This document shows positions 27,445 to 37,469 of a DNA stretch of 64,000 nt, piece after piece. Numbering within the stretch: position 1 is the first letter of the stretch; each line of letters opens with the position of its first letter. The notes under the pieces were generated by a model. The model saw only the letters and a program-made list of their open reading frames with translations, was not told where the DNA came from and made no database searches. A program made the position numbers and the translations under genes. The DNA comes from Halalkalibacter wakoensis JCM 9140 (lineage in GTDB: Bacteria; Bacillota; Bacilli; Bacillales; Bacillaceae_D), in assembly GCF_000513095.1 (NCBI RefSeq), contig NZ_BAUT01000010.1:1-64000 (forward strand), read 5' to 3'.

Positions 27445-28527
27445 ATGTATAAAGAAGTAAAAGCTAAAATCGTTGATATCAGTTTTGAAGATCAATCGAT
27501 ACAAAAGGTAGTTACAAACAATGGAAGTAAAAAGGCAATATTATATAAACGCTTTACTCCAAGAGTTGAAATTGGAGATTGGACACTCGTTAATACGACA
27601 GCTACTGAACTGCAATTAGGAACCGGTGGATGGGATATTGTTAAGTCGGTTTTAGGGAAGACAGACTGGCAATCAGAAGACTCAACTGGCCATATTATAA
27701 AAGCCCGTTATACACCGATTCAGCATAGTATTTTAGCAGTAGAAGCACAAGAAAGCCACTATCATCAATTCTTTAAAAAATCGTTTTCTTTATTAGGTAC
27801 TCCTGTATGGCTGGCGGAGTTGCATAGCATGGTTCCACTGTTTTTCTATGTTTCTCAGCAAGTTTCTAGAGAAAGTACTTGCTGTGTGATATTTGACGAT
27901 CAAGCATCGCTGCCACTCATGATGAGTGACCAGCTAAGAAGCTTGCAAACGAATAAGCAGTTTTTTTCAATTAGTGTTGGACAAGCGTTTGGTGCTCAGT
28001 ATGAAGCGGTGACAGTTGCTTCTGCTCTTCAATTTGCCAAGGAGATGTTAAAGGCAGATATGATCTTGATTTCTGTTGGGCCCGGAGTGGTTGGAACAGG
28101 AACGAAGTACGGTTTTACCGGAATGGCCCTTTCTCATTGGTCGCATACAGTCAGTGCTCTTGGTGGAGTCCCGATTTGGATACCAAGGTTGTCATTTGTT
28201 GAAAAAAGAGCACGACATAATGGAATTAGTCACCATACACTGACGCCATTATGCGAATTTACGTTTAAACCAGCTATTCTGCCTTTTCCTTATTTAGATG
28301 AAGATGAAAGGAAAATTGTGAAGAAACAATTAGATCCCTATTATCCGTTTCATGCTGAACATGAAATCGTATTTGCCGAACAGGACTTAGTTTCTAAACA
28401 AGTCGAAAAAGCAATAAAGGAAGCCAAATTACCTATTCAAACAATGGGGCGCAAATACGAAGATGACCCTATTTTTTTCTGTGCTGTTGGCGAAGCCATT
28501 CGCGTTGGATTGGAATTGGTTCGATGA
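27445..28527 (+). CDS. DUF3866 family protein
   Basis: A 360-residue protein. The N-terminal about 90 residues are a beta-rich domain (KAKIVDISFEDQSIQKV ... VEIGDWTLVNTTATELQLGTGG); the rest is alpha/beta with ISVGPGVVGTGTKYGFTGMALSHW near 215. This is the layout of DUF3866, often next to nudF in Bacillaceae, and its function is unknown. Its last 91 bp overlap the antisense MciZ-like gene. No strong RBS is visible; GTGAGAGA lies just before ATG. Confidence 0.82.
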   Translation: MYKEVKAKIVDISFEDQSIQKVVTNNGSKKAILYKRFTPRVEIGDWTLVNTTATELQLGTGGWDIVKSVLGKTDWQSEDSTGHIIKARYTPIQHSILAVEAQESHYHQFFKKSFSLLGTPVWLAELHSMVPLFFYVSQQVSRESTCCVIFDDQASLPLMMSDQLRSLQTNKQFFSISVGQAFGAQYEAVTVASALQFAKEMLKADMILISVGPGVVGTGTKYGFTGMALSHWSHTVSALGGVPIWIPRLSFVEKRARHNGISHHTLTPLCEFTFKPAILPFPYLDEDERKIVKKQLDPYYPFHAEHEIVFAEQDLVSKQVEKAIKEAKLPIQTMGRKYEDDPIFFCAVGEAIRVGLELVR

Positions 28528-28646
28528 ACTGAATCAACCCATTGTTCCATCGTGTCAAAGGAATGTTGCATTTTTTTTAACTTCGCTTGGATTTCCCATG
28601 CTTTTCCAGACATTATGATTCCATTTTCATGTACGTAAACTTTCAT
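28437..28646 (-). CDS. mciZ: MciZ-like inhibitor of FtsZ assembly, extended
   Basis: A 69-residue peptide whose first 40 residues parallel B. subtilis MciZ: MKV start, a G-I-I/V-V strand, then GKAWEIQAKLK (14-24) and a C-terminal helix ending in W. MciZ caps FtsZ filaments in the mother cell during sporulation. The location beside nudF also matches memory of B. subtilis. Here about 29 extra residues follow (NSNPTRMASPT...), encoded antisense to the end of the DUF3866 gene. AAGGGA lies 11 bases before ATG. A CATACATG box upstream resembles a sigma-E -10, but no -35 is evident. Confidence 0.72.
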   Translation of the reverse strand: MKVYVHENGIIMSGKAWEIQAKLKKMQHSFDTMEQWVDSVHRTNSNPTRMASPTAQKKIGSSSYLRPIV

Positions 28647-28758
28647 GAATTAGCTCGTCCCTTCATAATCGATTTATGTTACACATGTATGAAGGGGGGA
28701 GAAGGAAAAGAACAGAAATTTGCAGGTAAGCACACTACTAAATTAAAAGGAGGAGAAC

Positions 28759-29304
28759 ATGGAACATTTAATAGAAAGAACATTGAAAACAAACGAAATA
28801 TTTAAGGGGAAAGTGATAGATTTAGAAGTTCAAGAGGTTGAACTTCCTAATGGAAAAACAAGTTCAAGGGAAATTGTGAAACACCCAGGAGCTGTTGCCA
28901 TTTTACCAATTACAAATGAAGGAAAGATTATCCTTGTACGTCAGTACCGGAAAGCACTTGGGAAAACGATTGTGGAAATTCCTGCAGGGAAGCTTGAAAA
29001 AGGGGAGGATCCTCTTGATTCAGCTAGGAGGGAATTAGAGGAAGAAACAGGTTATAAAACGAGTAAGTTAGATTTCCTTTTATCGTTTTACACGTCACCA
29101 GGCTTTGCTGATGAACTTATTCATTTGTATATAACAGATAAGCTTGAAAAAGGAAAAACGAATATGGATGATGATGAATTTTTAGATATTTTAGAGGTTA
29201 GTTTAGAAGAAGCAGAGCAAATGGTAAAAGATCAAACGATTCATGATGCAAAGACAGCTTATGCCATTTTATACTTACGGATGAAAGCGAGTCAATCACT
29301 GTGA
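28759..29304 (+). CDS. nudF: ADP-ribose pyrophosphatase (Nudix)
   Basis: A 181-residue Nudix hydrolase that splits ADP-ribose to AMP and ribose-5-phosphate. The Nudix box GKLEKGEDPLDSARRELEEE starts near residue 76 (pattern Gx5Ex7REUxEExGU satisfied with the next TG), and the preceding ILVRQYRKALGKTIVEIPAG is the ADPRase family N-terminal signature. RBS AAAGGAGGAG. It overlaps the next gene by GTGA, so the two are translationally coupled. Confidence 0.93.
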   Translation: MEHLIERTLKTNEIFKGKVIDLEVQEVELPNGKTSSREIVKHPGAVAILPITNEGKIILVRQYRKALGKTIVEIPAGKLEKGEDPLDSARRELEEETGYKTSKLDFLLSFYTSPGFADELIHLYITDKLEKGKTNMDDDEFLDILEVSLEEAEQMVKDQTIHDAKTAYAILYLRMKASQSL

Positions 29305-30476
29305 TAAAATTACAACATTTTGTTACGGATTTACATGTACATATTGGAAGAACCAGGTTGGGGGCGGCAGTGAAAATTACTGCTGCTCCTTCTTTAACGT
29401 TACCTACTATTATAAAGTATGCAGCAGACATTAAAGGAATTAACATGATTGGCATTATTGACTGTCATGTACCGGAAGTATTGAATGAATTAGAGAGTAT
29501 GATCGGAAATGGAGAAGCGTATCAACTAACAGAGGGTGGTGTGCGGTTTTCAGGGATAACATTGCTATTAGGAACAGAACTTGAAATTTATGATGAAAAC
29601 TGTAATGGACCAATACACGTCCTATGTTATCTTCCTTCGATTGACTCTATGAGAGTATTTGGTGAATGGCTTGCTCATAGGATGAAAAATCGTCATTTAA
29701 GTTCGCAGCGCATCTATGAACATGCACAAGCCATCCAAGCTAAGGTTCGTCGCTTAAATGGCTTGTTTATTCCAGCTCATGTGTTTACTCCTTTTAAAAG
29801 CTTGTATGGAAAAGGTGTGAAAAAGAGCTTAACAGAAGTGTTCAACCCAGATTTAATTGACGGGATTGAACTTGGACTTAGTAGTGATACGGCAATGGCT
29901 GAGCAACTTGAAGAACTTGGGCGTTATCCTTTTTTATCAAATTCAGATGCTCATTCACTTGAGAAAATGGCTAGAGAATACCAAATCGTTCAAATGAAAC
30001 AACCATCTTTTATGGAGTTTAAATGGGCATTACAAGAGCGTGAAGGAAGAAAAATCGTGGCTAATTACGGGTTAAATCCACTGCTAGGGAAGTATCACCA
30101 AACGATTTGTGCGATTTGTTCCAAAAAGGTAGATGGAGAATCATGTACGAACTGTCAAATTAATAAAGTAATTAAAGGAGTTTCCGAACGAATTAAAGAA
30201 CTAGCGAGTAGGAAAACGAAGAAAATACAACGACCACCCTATATTCATCAAGTACCACTTGAATTTTTGCCAAAGGTAGGAAAACAAACGTTAAGGAAAT
30301 TAAGAGATCACTTTGGAACGGATATGAATATTATCCATTCAGTCCCATATGAAGAGTTACAAAAAGTCGTCTCGATGCAAGTGGTGAATGGAATTAGAAT
30401 GGCAAGAACAGGAACTCTGCCGATTGAAGCGGGCGGAGGAGGTAAATATGGAAAAATAGATATAAAAAATTACTAG
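29301..30476 (+). CDS. Endonuclease Q family protein (PHP domain, YqxK-like)
   Basis: A 391-residue protein with a PHP metal-dependent phosphoesterase domain (DLHVHIGR at 9-16, IIDCHVPEV near 55, PAHVFTPF, SNSDAHSL near 215), a Zn knuckle CAICSKKVDGESCTNC near 275, and a C-terminal helix-hairpin-helix region. This matches EndoQ/YqxK, which cuts DNA at deaminated bases and abasic sites. GTG start overlapping nudF by four bases. The pairing with nudF is conserved in B. subtilis. Confidence 0.9.
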   Translation: MIKLQHFVTDLHVHIGRTRLGAAVKITAAPSLTLPTIIKYAADIKGINMIGIIDCHVPEVLNELESMIGNGEAYQLTEGGVRFSGITLLLGTELEIYDENCNGPIHVLCYLPSIDSMRVFGEWLAHRMKNRHLSSQRIYEHAQAIQAKVRRLNGLFIPAHVFTPFKSLYGKGVKKSLTEVFNPDLIDGIELGLSSDTAMAEQLEELGRYPFLSNSDAHSLEKMAREYQIVQMKQPSFMEFKWALQEREGRKIVANYGLNPLLGKYHQTICAICSKKVDGESCTNCQINKVIKGVSERIKELASRKTKKIQRPPYIHQVPLEFLPKVGKQTLRKLRDHFGTDMNIIHSVPYEELQKVVSMQVVNGIRMARTGTLPIEAGGGGKYGKIDIKNY

Positions 30477-30577
30477 AAAATGTATAAGAGAAAATCCAAA
30501 ACTATCGAAACATTCCTTGTCATAGATTTGTACCTCAACTCATAGAGTTAAGTATGAGCATAAGAGGAGGTCTTGGC

Positions 30578-31219
30578 ATGAGGCAGTTTGGTGTACGAGA
30601 AAGAATCACATACCATTTAGAAGAAAACCGAACGATCTATGTATTTACAACCGTTCTTTTTTTAATAGGAATCGTATTTGGGGCTATTGTTGTTAACAGC
30701 TTGAGCTTAACGCAAAAGCATGATCTATACACATATTTGAATCAATTTTTTGGACATGTTCAACAAGGAGAAATAGCTAATCCTTCAGCAATATTCAGTC
30801 AAAGTTTTGCTCATTATGCTAAGTATTTTGGACTTATGTGGATTTTAGGATTATCAATTATAGGGCTCCCTGTCATACTAGTACTTCTATTTTTAAAAGG
30901 GGTTGTTGTTGGATTTACAGTTGGGTTTCTTGTGAATCAAATGGGAATGTCAGGGTTTTTCTTAGCATTCGTATCCATTATGCCACAAAACTTTATTTTA
31001 GTTCCTGCTTTTATTATTATTGGCACAGCCAGTATTTCATTTTGTTTGAAAATGATAAGACAACAATTTATAAAGCGTACAAGCATCCCAATTTTCCCTC
31101 AGTTTTTAAAATATTCATTTCTTGTATTGTGTATTGGATCAGCTGTCGTAGTTGCATCAGCCTTTGAGGCCTATGTCTCTCCTGTCATGATGAAATGGGT
31201 CATCGAGTCAATGGTTTAA
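30578..31219 (+). CDS. spoIIM: Stage II sporulation protein M
   Basis: A 213-residue membrane protein required for septal peptidoglycan removal and engulfment, acting with SpoIID and SpoIIP. ATG 30578 follows AGAGGAGG by eight bases; an in-frame ATG at 30554 precedes that site and is unlikely. Five TM helices; GAIVVNSLSLTQKHDLYTYL and FLKGVVVGFTVGFLVNQ are family segments. Located between endoQ and fur, as in B. subtilis. Confidence 0.93.
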   Translation: MRQFGVRERITYHLEENRTIYVFTTVLFLIGIVFGAIVVNSLSLTQKHDLYTYLNQFFGHVQQGEIANPSAIFSQSFAHYAKYFGLMWILGLSIIGLPVILVLLFLKGVVVGFTVGFLVNQMGMSGFFLAFVSIMPQNFILVPAFIIIGTASISFCLKMIRQQFIKRTSIPIFPQFLKYSFLVLCIGSAVVVASAFEAYVSPVMMKWVIESMV

Positions 31220-31231
31220 TTTGTTATTACT

Positions 31232-31246
31232 TAATAATAATTATTG
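31232..31246. promoter_or_regulatory. Possible PerR/Fur box
   Basis: TAATAATAATTATTG is a 7-1-7 palindrome-like site close to the Fur/PerR consensus (TGATAAT-n-ATTATCA). It sits about 25 bp upstream of the fur -35. B. subtilis fur is PerR-regulated, so PerR is the more likely ligand. Confidence 0.4.
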
Positions 31247-31270
31247 ATTAAAACGTAATAATCACTACGA

Positions 31271-31299
31271 TTGACACTCTTTTTTTGAATGATTATAAT
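31271..31299 (+). promoter_or_regulatory. Sigma-A promoter of fur
   Basis: Consensus TTGACA (31271-31276), 17-bp spacer, TATAAT (31294-31299), about 35 bp before the fur start. Confidence 0.9.
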
Positions 31300-31334
31300 A
31301 AGAGGAGGGAAAATGCTTGAGGGGAGGCATATAA

Positions 31335-31799
31335 ATGGAGAAAAGACTTGAACGTATAAAAAAGCACCTGCACTCGCAAAGCTACAAGCTTACGCCACAA
31401 AGAGAAGCGACTGTACGCGTTCTACTTGAACATGAAGAGGACCATTTAAGTGCAGAAGATGTTTACCTCCTCGTTAAAGAAAAATCACCTGAGATTGGAC
31501 TAGCTACAGTATATCGAACGTTAGAGTTACTGGCTGAGTTAAAAATAGTCGATAAAATAAACTTTGGAGATGGTGTATCTCGATTTGATTTGCGCCAAGA
31601 GGGAGCAGCTCATTTTCATCACCATCTTGTTTGTATTGAATGTGGGGCAGTGGATGAGATACAAGAAGATTTATTAGGTGATGTAGAAGAGGTTGTGGAA
31701 CGAGATTGGAATTTTAAAATTAAAGATCATCGCTTAACATTTCATGGGATATGTCATCGTTGCCATGATAAAGAGAAGTTGGAAGAAGAAGCTGATTAA
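31335..31799 (+). CDS. fur: Ferric uptake regulator
   Basis: A 154-residue Fur-family repressor. Winged-helix DNA-binding domain (SYKLTPQREATVRVLLE, ATVYRTLELLAELKIVDKI) at 15-85, metal-binding HFHHHLVCIECGAVDE near 95-110, and a second zinc pair CHRCHD near the C-terminus. Genomic position before xerD-deoB matches B. subtilis fur rather than perR or zur. RBS GAGGGGAGG. Confidence 0.93.
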   Translation: MEKRLERIKKHLHSQSYKLTPQREATVRVLLEHEEDHLSAEDVYLLVKEKSPEIGLATVYRTLELLAELKIVDKINFGDGVSRFDLRQEGAAHFHHHLVCIECGAVDEIQEDLLGDVEEVVERDWNFKIKDHRLTFHGICHRCHDKEKLEEEAD

Positions 31800-31832
31800 G
31801 CCTTTCTGCATAAGTAGGAGGGCTTTTTTTAT
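31798..31832 (+). terminator. Terminator of fur
   Basis: AAGCC ... GGCTT stem with a 19-nt loop and T-run. Confidence 0.6.
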
Positions 31833-31957
31833 TTTTTTGCTTCCTTTCTGTTAACAATTTTTTGGACTACCTCCTTTTTATAGGTATATTACATAGGGTT
31901 TTTGGCATAGCTTGTAAAAAGGGATCGTGCAAGAAGTCATAAGCGGAGGTATGTCCC

Positions 31958-32191
31958 ATGAAATCTTGGTTTCAAATCGTCATCCAAACAATCAAAGTGT
32001 TTCTCCTATTTATGGGATGCACACTTCTCTTTTATTATGGTATTCTATGGGTAAGTCAAGAATATGAGAGTTACCATCGGTATGATGAGCCTCAAGGGAA
32101 AGCAGTGAAAGTTTTTCATATGGAGCAAGAACAGGGTACGTCTGTGTCATGGATTGAACGTCTTTTTTTGTTCTATCGAGAAGGGGAATAA
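31958..32191 (+). CDS. yqzK: DUF4227 family small membrane protein (YqzK)
   Basis: A 77-residue protein with one TM helix (about 8-30) and a short extracytoplasmic tail ending RLFLFYREGE, as in YqzK/DUF4227. Placed between fur and xerD exactly as in B. subtilis. Function unknown. RBS GCGGAGG. Confidence 0.85.
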   Translation: MKSWFQIVIQTIKVFLLFMGCTLLFYYGILWVSQEYESYHRYDEPQGKAVKVFHMEQEQGTSVSWIERLFLFYREGE

Positions 32192-32217
32192 AATTTTAGT
32201 TCGTAAGGTGATATAAG

Positions 32218-33108
32218 ATGGAACAAGAAAGAAATGAATTTTTGTACTACATATCAAATGAACGTAAGCTCGCCCAAAATACGATTCAATCTTATGAACG
32301 AGATTTAAAACAGTACGAGCTTTTTTTAAAAAATGTTGAAGAGATAAAAAAGATAGAAGAGATTGAAAGAGGAACTTTAGAGAGGTATGTATCCTATTTA
32401 AAAGAACAAGGACGGGCGGAGACGACAATAGCTAGAATGATTGCATCTTTAAGAGCCTATCATCAATTTCTTTTAAGGGAGAAATTAGCCGATCAAGATC
32501 CATCCGTTCTTATCGAAATTCCCAAAAAGAAGAATCGACCAGTTCATACGTTGACGTTGAAGGAAGTGGAAGCATTGCTTGAAGCCCCTTCAGGGAACGA
32601 TTCGATCTCCATTCGAAATCGAGCGATGCTAGAAATGCTTTATGCCACAGGGATGCGTGTTACTGAATTGATTCATGTAACGGTTTCAAATACGCATCTT
32701 ACAATGGGTTTCGTACGCTGTGTAGGGAAAGAACAGAAGGAAAGAATTATTCCTTTAGGAGGTGCAGCGTTAAAAGCTCTTCAACTTTATCTCGATCATA
32801 GTCGACGAACACTGATGAAAGGGCAGAATCATGATCTACTATTTGTAAACCGTTTAGGGAAACCTCTTTCTAGGCAAGGTTTTTGGAAAATCGTAAAGCA
32901 GCTTGCCCAAAAAGCTTCCATTAATAAACCTTTAACACCTCACACATTAAGACACTCATTTGCTACACATTTACTTGAAAATGGAGCAGATATTAGAGCT
33001 GTTCAAGAAATGTTAGGACATGTAAACATTTCCACTACTCAAATTTATACACAAGTTACTAAAGCAAGAATGAAAGATGTCTATGCTCAATCACACCCGC
33101 GAGCATAG
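32218..33108 (+). CDS. xerD: Site-specific tyrosine recombinase XerD
   Basis: A 296-residue recombinase that resolves chromosome dimers at dif with XerC/CodV. N-terminal SAM-like core-binding domain (1-90), then the catalytic domain with Arg147 (TGMRVTEL), Lys in the beta-hairpin (VGKEQKER), His242 and Arg245 (HTLRHSF), His268 (LGHVNIS) and the nucleophile Tyr277. All catalytic residues are present. Synteny (fur-yqzK-xerD-deoB) supports XerD/RipX rather than a phage integrase. Confidence 0.95.
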   Translation: MEQERNEFLYYISNERKLAQNTIQSYERDLKQYELFLKNVEEIKKIEEIERGTLERYVSYLKEQGRAETTIARMIASLRAYHQFLLREKLADQDPSVLIEIPKKKNRPVHTLTLKEVEALLEAPSGNDSISIRNRAMLEMLYATGMRVTELIHVTVSNTHLTMGFVRCVGKEQKERIIPLGGAALKALQLYLDHSRRTLMKGQNHDLLFVNRLGKPLSRQGFWKIVKQLAQKASINKPLTPHTLRHSFATHLLENGADIRAVQEMLGHVNISTTQIYTQVTKARMKDVYAQSHPRA

Positions 33109-33206
33109 TATTTTTGTGATACTAGAGGTCAGACTTCTGACAACGTTTGTCATTTCAAGTTACAATGAAAATCGGGCATAGTATCAAATAAAGGAGGAAT
33201 ACATCA

Positions 33207-34391
33207 GTGGAAAAACAGCATTTTAATCGCATATTTTTAATTGTTATGGATTCAGTTGGAATCGGGGAAGCACCTGATGCTGCGGAATTTGGAGATGAAG
33301 GATCAAATACGCTTGGACATATAGCGGAAAAAATGAATGGCTTGACGATGCCAACAATGGCGTCACTTGGGTTAAGTCATATTCGAGACATACAAGGAAT
33401 TGAGAAAGTCGAAAACCCCCTTGCTCATTATGGGATTATGCAAGAAGCTTCAAAAGGAAAAGATACAATGACAGGTCATTGGGAGTTAATGGGCTTACGT
33501 GTTGAAGAACCATTTCGAGTATTTCCTGAAGGGTTTCCAAAAGAATTGGTTGAGAGATTAGAAAAAGCATGGGGACGTGAAATGATTGGGAATAAAGTCG
33601 CATCAGGAACAGAAATTCTAGATGAGCTCGGAACAGAACATGTTCAAACAGGGAAGCTCATTGTTTATACGTCAGCTGACTCTGTCTTGCAAATCGCTGC
33701 CCATGAAGACGTTGTCCCAATTGAAGAATTATATGAGATATGTGAAAAAGCGCGAAAGATAACCCTAGACCCGAAATACATGATCGGTCGAATTATTGCA
33801 CGACCATTTATCGGAACAGATGGAGATTGGAAGAGAACGTCAAACCGTCATGATTATGCGCTTAAGCCATTTGATCGTACGGTTATGAATGAGCTTGCTG
33901 ATAACGGGATAGACTCGATTGCACTTGGGAAAATCTCAGATATTTATGACGGAGAAGGGGTCACCGAAGCAATTAGAACAATCTCAAACGATGATGGAAT
34001 GGCTAAATTGCTAGAGACGATTCGAAAGCCTTTTAACGGTCTTAGCTTTTTGAATTTGGTTGATTTTGACGCGGTTTATGGACACCGAAGAGATCCAATC
34101 GGATATGGAAAAGCTTTGGAACAATTTGATCGACAGTTAAAGCAGGTAATTGATGAACTAGAAGAGAATGATTTATTAATCGTTACCGCTGATCATGGAA
34201 ATGATCCAACTCATAAAGGAACGGACCATACGAGAGAATACGTCCCATTAATTGTTTATAACAAAAAGCAAAAAGCTGCAAAGAATCTAGGGGTTCGTTC
34301 TACATTCGCAGATGTGGGAGCAACAATCGCAGACAACTTTGCTGTGCCTCTTCCGAAACATGGCACCAGTTTTTTGAAAGAGATTTACTAA
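33207..34391 (+). CDS. deoB: Phosphopentomutase
   Basis: A 394-residue alkaline-phosphatase-superfamily enzyme that interconverts ribose (or deoxyribose)-1- and -5-phosphate. Metal site Asp in [15 protein letters not shown] (13-27), catalytic Thr in [11 protein letters not shown] near 88, and [19 protein letters not shown] near 325. Called drm in B. subtilis. Start of the deoB-punA-pdp nucleoside-salvage operon, 14 bp before punA. RBS AAAGGAGG. Confidence 0.96.
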   Translation: MEKQHFNRIFLIVMDSVGIGEAPDAAEFGDEGSNTLGHIAEKMNGLTMPTMASLGLSHIRDIQGIEKVENPLAHYGIMQEASKGKDTMTGHWELMGLRVEEPFRVFPEGFPKELVERLEKAWGREMIGNKVASGTEILDELGTEHVQTGKLIVYTSADSVLQIAAHEDVVPIEELYEICEKARKITLDPKYMIGRIIARPFIGTDGDWKRTSNRHDYALKPFDRTVMNELADNGIDSIALGKISDIYDGEGVTEAIRTISNDDGMAKLLETIRKPFNGLSFLNLVDFDAVYGHRRDPIGYGKALEQFDRQLKQVIDELEENDLLIVTADHGNDPTHKGTDHTREYVPLIVYNKKQKAAKNLGVRSTFADVGATIADNFAVPLPKHGTSFLKEIY

Positions 34392-34405
34392 AGGAGGATA
34401 TTAGA

Positions 34406-35214
34406 ATGAAGGGAATTAATGAAACAGCTACATATTTACAAGGGAAAATGAAGGAAACCCCGACAATTGGTTTGATTTTAGGGTCTGGGTTAGGTGTGTT
34501 GGCGGACGAAATTGAAGACCCGATTAAAGTACCTTATGGAGACATCCCGAATTTTCCTGAGTCAACCGTTGCAGGTCATGCAGGTCAGCTTGTATTTGGC
34601 GTACTAGAAGGGAAACAGGTCGTTGCTATGCAAGGCCGCTTTCACTTTTATGAAGGTTATTCAATGGATGTTGTCACATTTCCAGTTCGTGTCATGAAGC
34701 ACTTGGTGTGGAGCAAATCATAGTAACCAATGCCGCTGGTGGTGTGAATGAATCTTTTGAACCAGGAAATTTAATGATTATTAAAGATCACATTAATAAT
34801 ATGGGACAAAATCCGTTAATTGGACCAAATGATGAGTCATTTGGCGTTCGTTTTCCAGATATGTCCACGGCCTATTCAGAACGACTACGTACGTTAACAC
34901 GTGGGCAAGCCAAGCAGCTTGGTTTGACCATTCAAGAAGGAGTCTATGTTGGCAATACAGGTCCAACCTATGAAACACCTGCTGAGATTCGGATGTTACG
35001 TACGTTAGGGGCAGATGCAGTTGGGATGTCAACAGTTCCAGAAGTCATTGTTGCTCGGCATGCAGGCATTGAAGTACTAGGAATTTCTTGTATTTCCAAT
35101 ATGGCAGCAGGAATACTGCCACAACCTCTAACACATGATGAGGTAATGGAAACAACAGAAAAAGTAAAATCTGACTTCCTTGCACTCGTAAAGGCTGTTG
35201 TAAAAGAAATGTGA
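34406..35214 (+). pseudogene. punA: Purine nucleoside phosphorylase, frameshifted
   Basis: Two adjoining frames encode one PNP. The first (34406-34723) has GSGLGVLADEI and FPESTVAGHAGQLVFG; the second (from 34708) has [33 protein letters not shown] and [12 protein letters not shown]. The join is at TTGGTGTGG (34703-34711): one extra G there would restore HLGVEQ and give about 270 residues, normal for PunA/PupG. No other lesion is seen. This is either a recent single-base deletion or a sequencing error. DeoD, encoded downstream on the other strand, could cover part of the activity. Confidence 0.9.
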
Positions 35215-35271
35215 TGGAGTTGAAATGGTCAGGTCAGTTCTTGTCATTGAATCTAAAAGGATGTGTAACGA

Positions 35272-36573
35272 ATGCGAATGGTTGACGTTATTGAGAAAAA
35301 AAGAGATGGTCTTAAGTTAACGAAAGAGGAGATTCGCTTTGCAGTAGAAGGTTATACAAACGGAAAAGTTCCAGACTATCAAATGTCAGCACTAGCGATG
35401 GCTATTTTCTTCCAAGATATGACAACAGATGAGCGAGCGGAGTTAACGCTTGCTATGGTGGAATCTGGTGATCAAATTGATTTATCTGCTATTGAGGGGA
35501 TAAAAGTAGATAAACACTCTACAGGAGGAGTGGGGGATAAAACAACTATTGCGTTAGCTCCGCTTGTTGCAGCAGTTGGTGTTCCTGTTGCTAAAATGTC
35601 CGGTCGAGGTTTGGGTCATACCGGAGGAACCATTGATAAACTAGAATCTATACCAGGATTTAGTGTTGAAATGGACACGGCTACATTCCAAGAATTGGTT
35701 AATCATAATAAATTGGCTGTTGTCGGGCAGACAGGAAACTTAACACCGGCTGATAAAAAGTTGTATTCGTTAAGAGATGTCACAGCAACAGTAAACTCTA
35801 TTCCTCTTATTGCAAGCTCTATTATGAGCAAGAAAATTGCTTCTGGTGCTGATGCCATTGTCTTAGATGTAAAAACAGGCTCAGGAGCTTTTATGAAGGA
35901 ATTAGACCAATCGAAGGAATTAGCTGAAGCTATGGTCGCGATCGGAAAGAGTTTAGGTCGGGATACAATGGCAATTATTTCGGATATGAACCAACCATTA
36001 GGGCTTACGATTGGAAATGCACTAGAGGTAAAAGAAGCTATTGAAGTGTTAAAGGGAGAAGGACCAGATGATGTCCGTGAACTTTGTTTAACATTAGGAA
36101 GTCAAATGGTCTATCTTGCAAAAAAAGCTGCCTCGATCGAAGAAGCTCGTCAGCAACTTGAAGAGGTTATCGCAAATGGAGAAGCTCTTAATGTATTAAA
36201 GACCTTTATTAAAGCTCAACATGGTGATCCATCCATTGTTGACTCTCCTGAAAAACTTCCAGAGGCAACGTATAAAATAGCCGTACATGCAAAACAAAGT
36301 GGAACAGTTTCTGAAATTGTTGCCAATAAAATTGGTACGGCAGCTATGGTACTAGGAGCGGGGAGAGCAACAAAGGATGCGCAAATTGACTTGGCAGTAG
36401 GAATTGTTTTACATAAGAAGATTGGTGATTATGTTGAAGCAGGAGAGCCGATTGCAACATTACATGCCAATAAAGAAAATGTTGAACATGTAAGTAAAAT
36501 GGTACAAGAAGCGTATTCATTCACCGAGCAAAAAGTAGAGAAACTTCCTCTTATTTATGATGTTATACAATGA
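35272..36573 (+). CDS. pdp: Pyrimidine-nucleoside phosphorylase
   Basis: A 433-residue enzyme that phosphorolyses uridine, deoxyuridine and thymidine. Signature [20 protein letters not shown] starts near residue 108; the phosphate-binding [12 protein letters not shown] near 80 and the C-terminal barrel-sandwich domain ([16 protein letters not shown]) are present. Third gene of the deoB-punA-pdp operon. Confidence 0.95.
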   Translation: MRMVDVIEKKRDGLKLTKEEIRFAVEGYTNGKVPDYQMSALAMAIFFQDMTTDERAELTLAMVESGDQIDLSAIEGIKVDKHSTGGVGDKTTIALAPLVAAVGVPVAKMSGRGLGHTGGTIDKLESIPGFSVEMDTATFQELVNHNKLAVVGQTGNLTPADKKLYSLRDVTATVNSIPLIASSIMSKKIASGADAIVLDVKTGSGAFMKELDQSKELAEAMVAIGKSLGRDTMAIISDMNQPLGLTIGNALEVKEAIEVLKGEGPDDVRELCLTLGSQMVYLAKKAASIEEARQQLEEVIANGEALNVLKTFIKAQHGDPSIVDSPEKLPEATYKIAVHAKQSGTVSEIVANKIGTAAMVLGAGRATKDAQIDLAVGIVLHKKIGDYVEAGEPIATLHANKENVEHVSKMVQEAYSFTEQKVEKLPLIYDVIQ

Positions 36574-36596
36574 GTTTGTTTAATGGTGTACGTACG

Positions 36597-36631
36597 AAAA
36601 AAGACATGTAGGAGTTCCTACATGTCTTTTT
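36597..36631. terminator. Bidirectional terminator, pdp / deoD
   Basis: AAAAAGACATGTAGGA, loop GT, TCCTACATGTCTTTTT. Confidence 0.93.
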
Positions 36632-36632
36632 A

Positions 36633-37337
36633 TCATGATTTAGTTACAGCTTCAAGAGCTACTTCCATCATATCACTGAAGGTTGTTTGGCGTTCTTCGG
36701 AGGTTGTTTCTTCTCCTGTTAAGATATGGTCACTTACTGTAAGAACAGATAGTGCCTTTCTACCAAATTTAGCAGCTATGGTATAAAGGGCTGCTGTTTC
36801 CATTTCAACAGCTAAAATACCGTACTTTGCCCACTTTTCTAATTCAGCATTGTCGTTATAGAACATGTCCGCTGTAAAGACATTTCCTACTTTGAGATTT
36901 AATCCTTTTTCTAGGCCGGCATCATACGCTGACTTAAGTAAATCAAAGTCTGCAGTAGGAGCAAAATCAACGCCGCCGAATGTAAGGCGGTTCATTTGAG
37001 AATCCGTTGATGCACTCATGGCTAAGATTACATCGCGCACCTTCACATCCTTTTGAATGGCCCCACATGTTCCGACACGAATTAAGTTTTGAACATTATA
37101 TTCTTGCATTAATTCATTAATATAAATGGAGATTGATGGAACTCCCATCCCAGTTCCTTGAACCGAAATCCGTTCACCTTTATATGTACCTGTAAATCCT
37201 AACATGCCTCGTACTTCGTTATAGCAGACTGCATTTTCTAGAAAAGTTTCAGCAATGTATTTTGCTCGTAGTGGGTCTCCTGGTAAAAGGATTGTTTCAG
37301 CAATCTCACCTTGTTTTGCACCAATATGTACGCTCAT
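36633..37337 (-). CDS. deoD: Purine-nucleoside phosphorylase DeoD
   Basis: A 234-residue hexameric (NP-I) PNP. N-terminal [29 protein letters not shown] region, [12 protein letters not shown] near 62, and [11 protein letters not shown] near 180, with catalytic Asp in VSDHIL near 204. It accepts adenosine as well as other purine nucleosides. It is convergent with pdp, sharing a terminator. Confidence 0.95.
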   Translation of the reverse strand: MSVHIGAKQGEIAETILLPGDPLRAKYIAETFLENAVCYNEVRGMLGFTGTYKGERISVQGTGMGVPSISIYINELMQEYNVQNLIRVGTCGAIQKDVKVRDVILAMSASTDSQMNRLTFGGVDFAPTADFDLLKSAYDAGLEKGLNLKVGNVFTADMFYNDNAELEKWAKYGILAVEMETAALYTIAAKFGRKALSVLTVSDHILTGEETTSEERQTTFSDMMEVALEAVTKS

Positions 37338-37420
37338 TTTTTTCCTCCATTCTTACTTATCATTCTCCTCACTACTATAACACAAACCATACGGATCTCA
37401 AATCAGTCGGCGAGCAAACG

Positions 37421-37462
37421 AAAAGGTGACCTCCCTTTAGCATGCTTACGGAGATCACCTTT
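37421..37462 (-). terminator. Terminator of the inorganic-carbon operon
   Basis: AAAGGTGATCTCC ... GGAGGTCACCTTTT read on the minus strand, immediately after the YbcF-like gene. Confidence 0.75.
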
Positions 37463-37469
37463 CTTTGAA

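Noticed and set aside
28587-28805. 72-codon plus-strand frame ahead of nudF
   Set aside because: Antisense to the MciZ-like gene and lacking a site; it runs through the nudF start.
32218-33108. Tyrosine recombinase as sign of a prophage or integrative element
   Set aside because: The fur-yqzK-xerD-deoB synteny and sequence identify housekeeping XerD.
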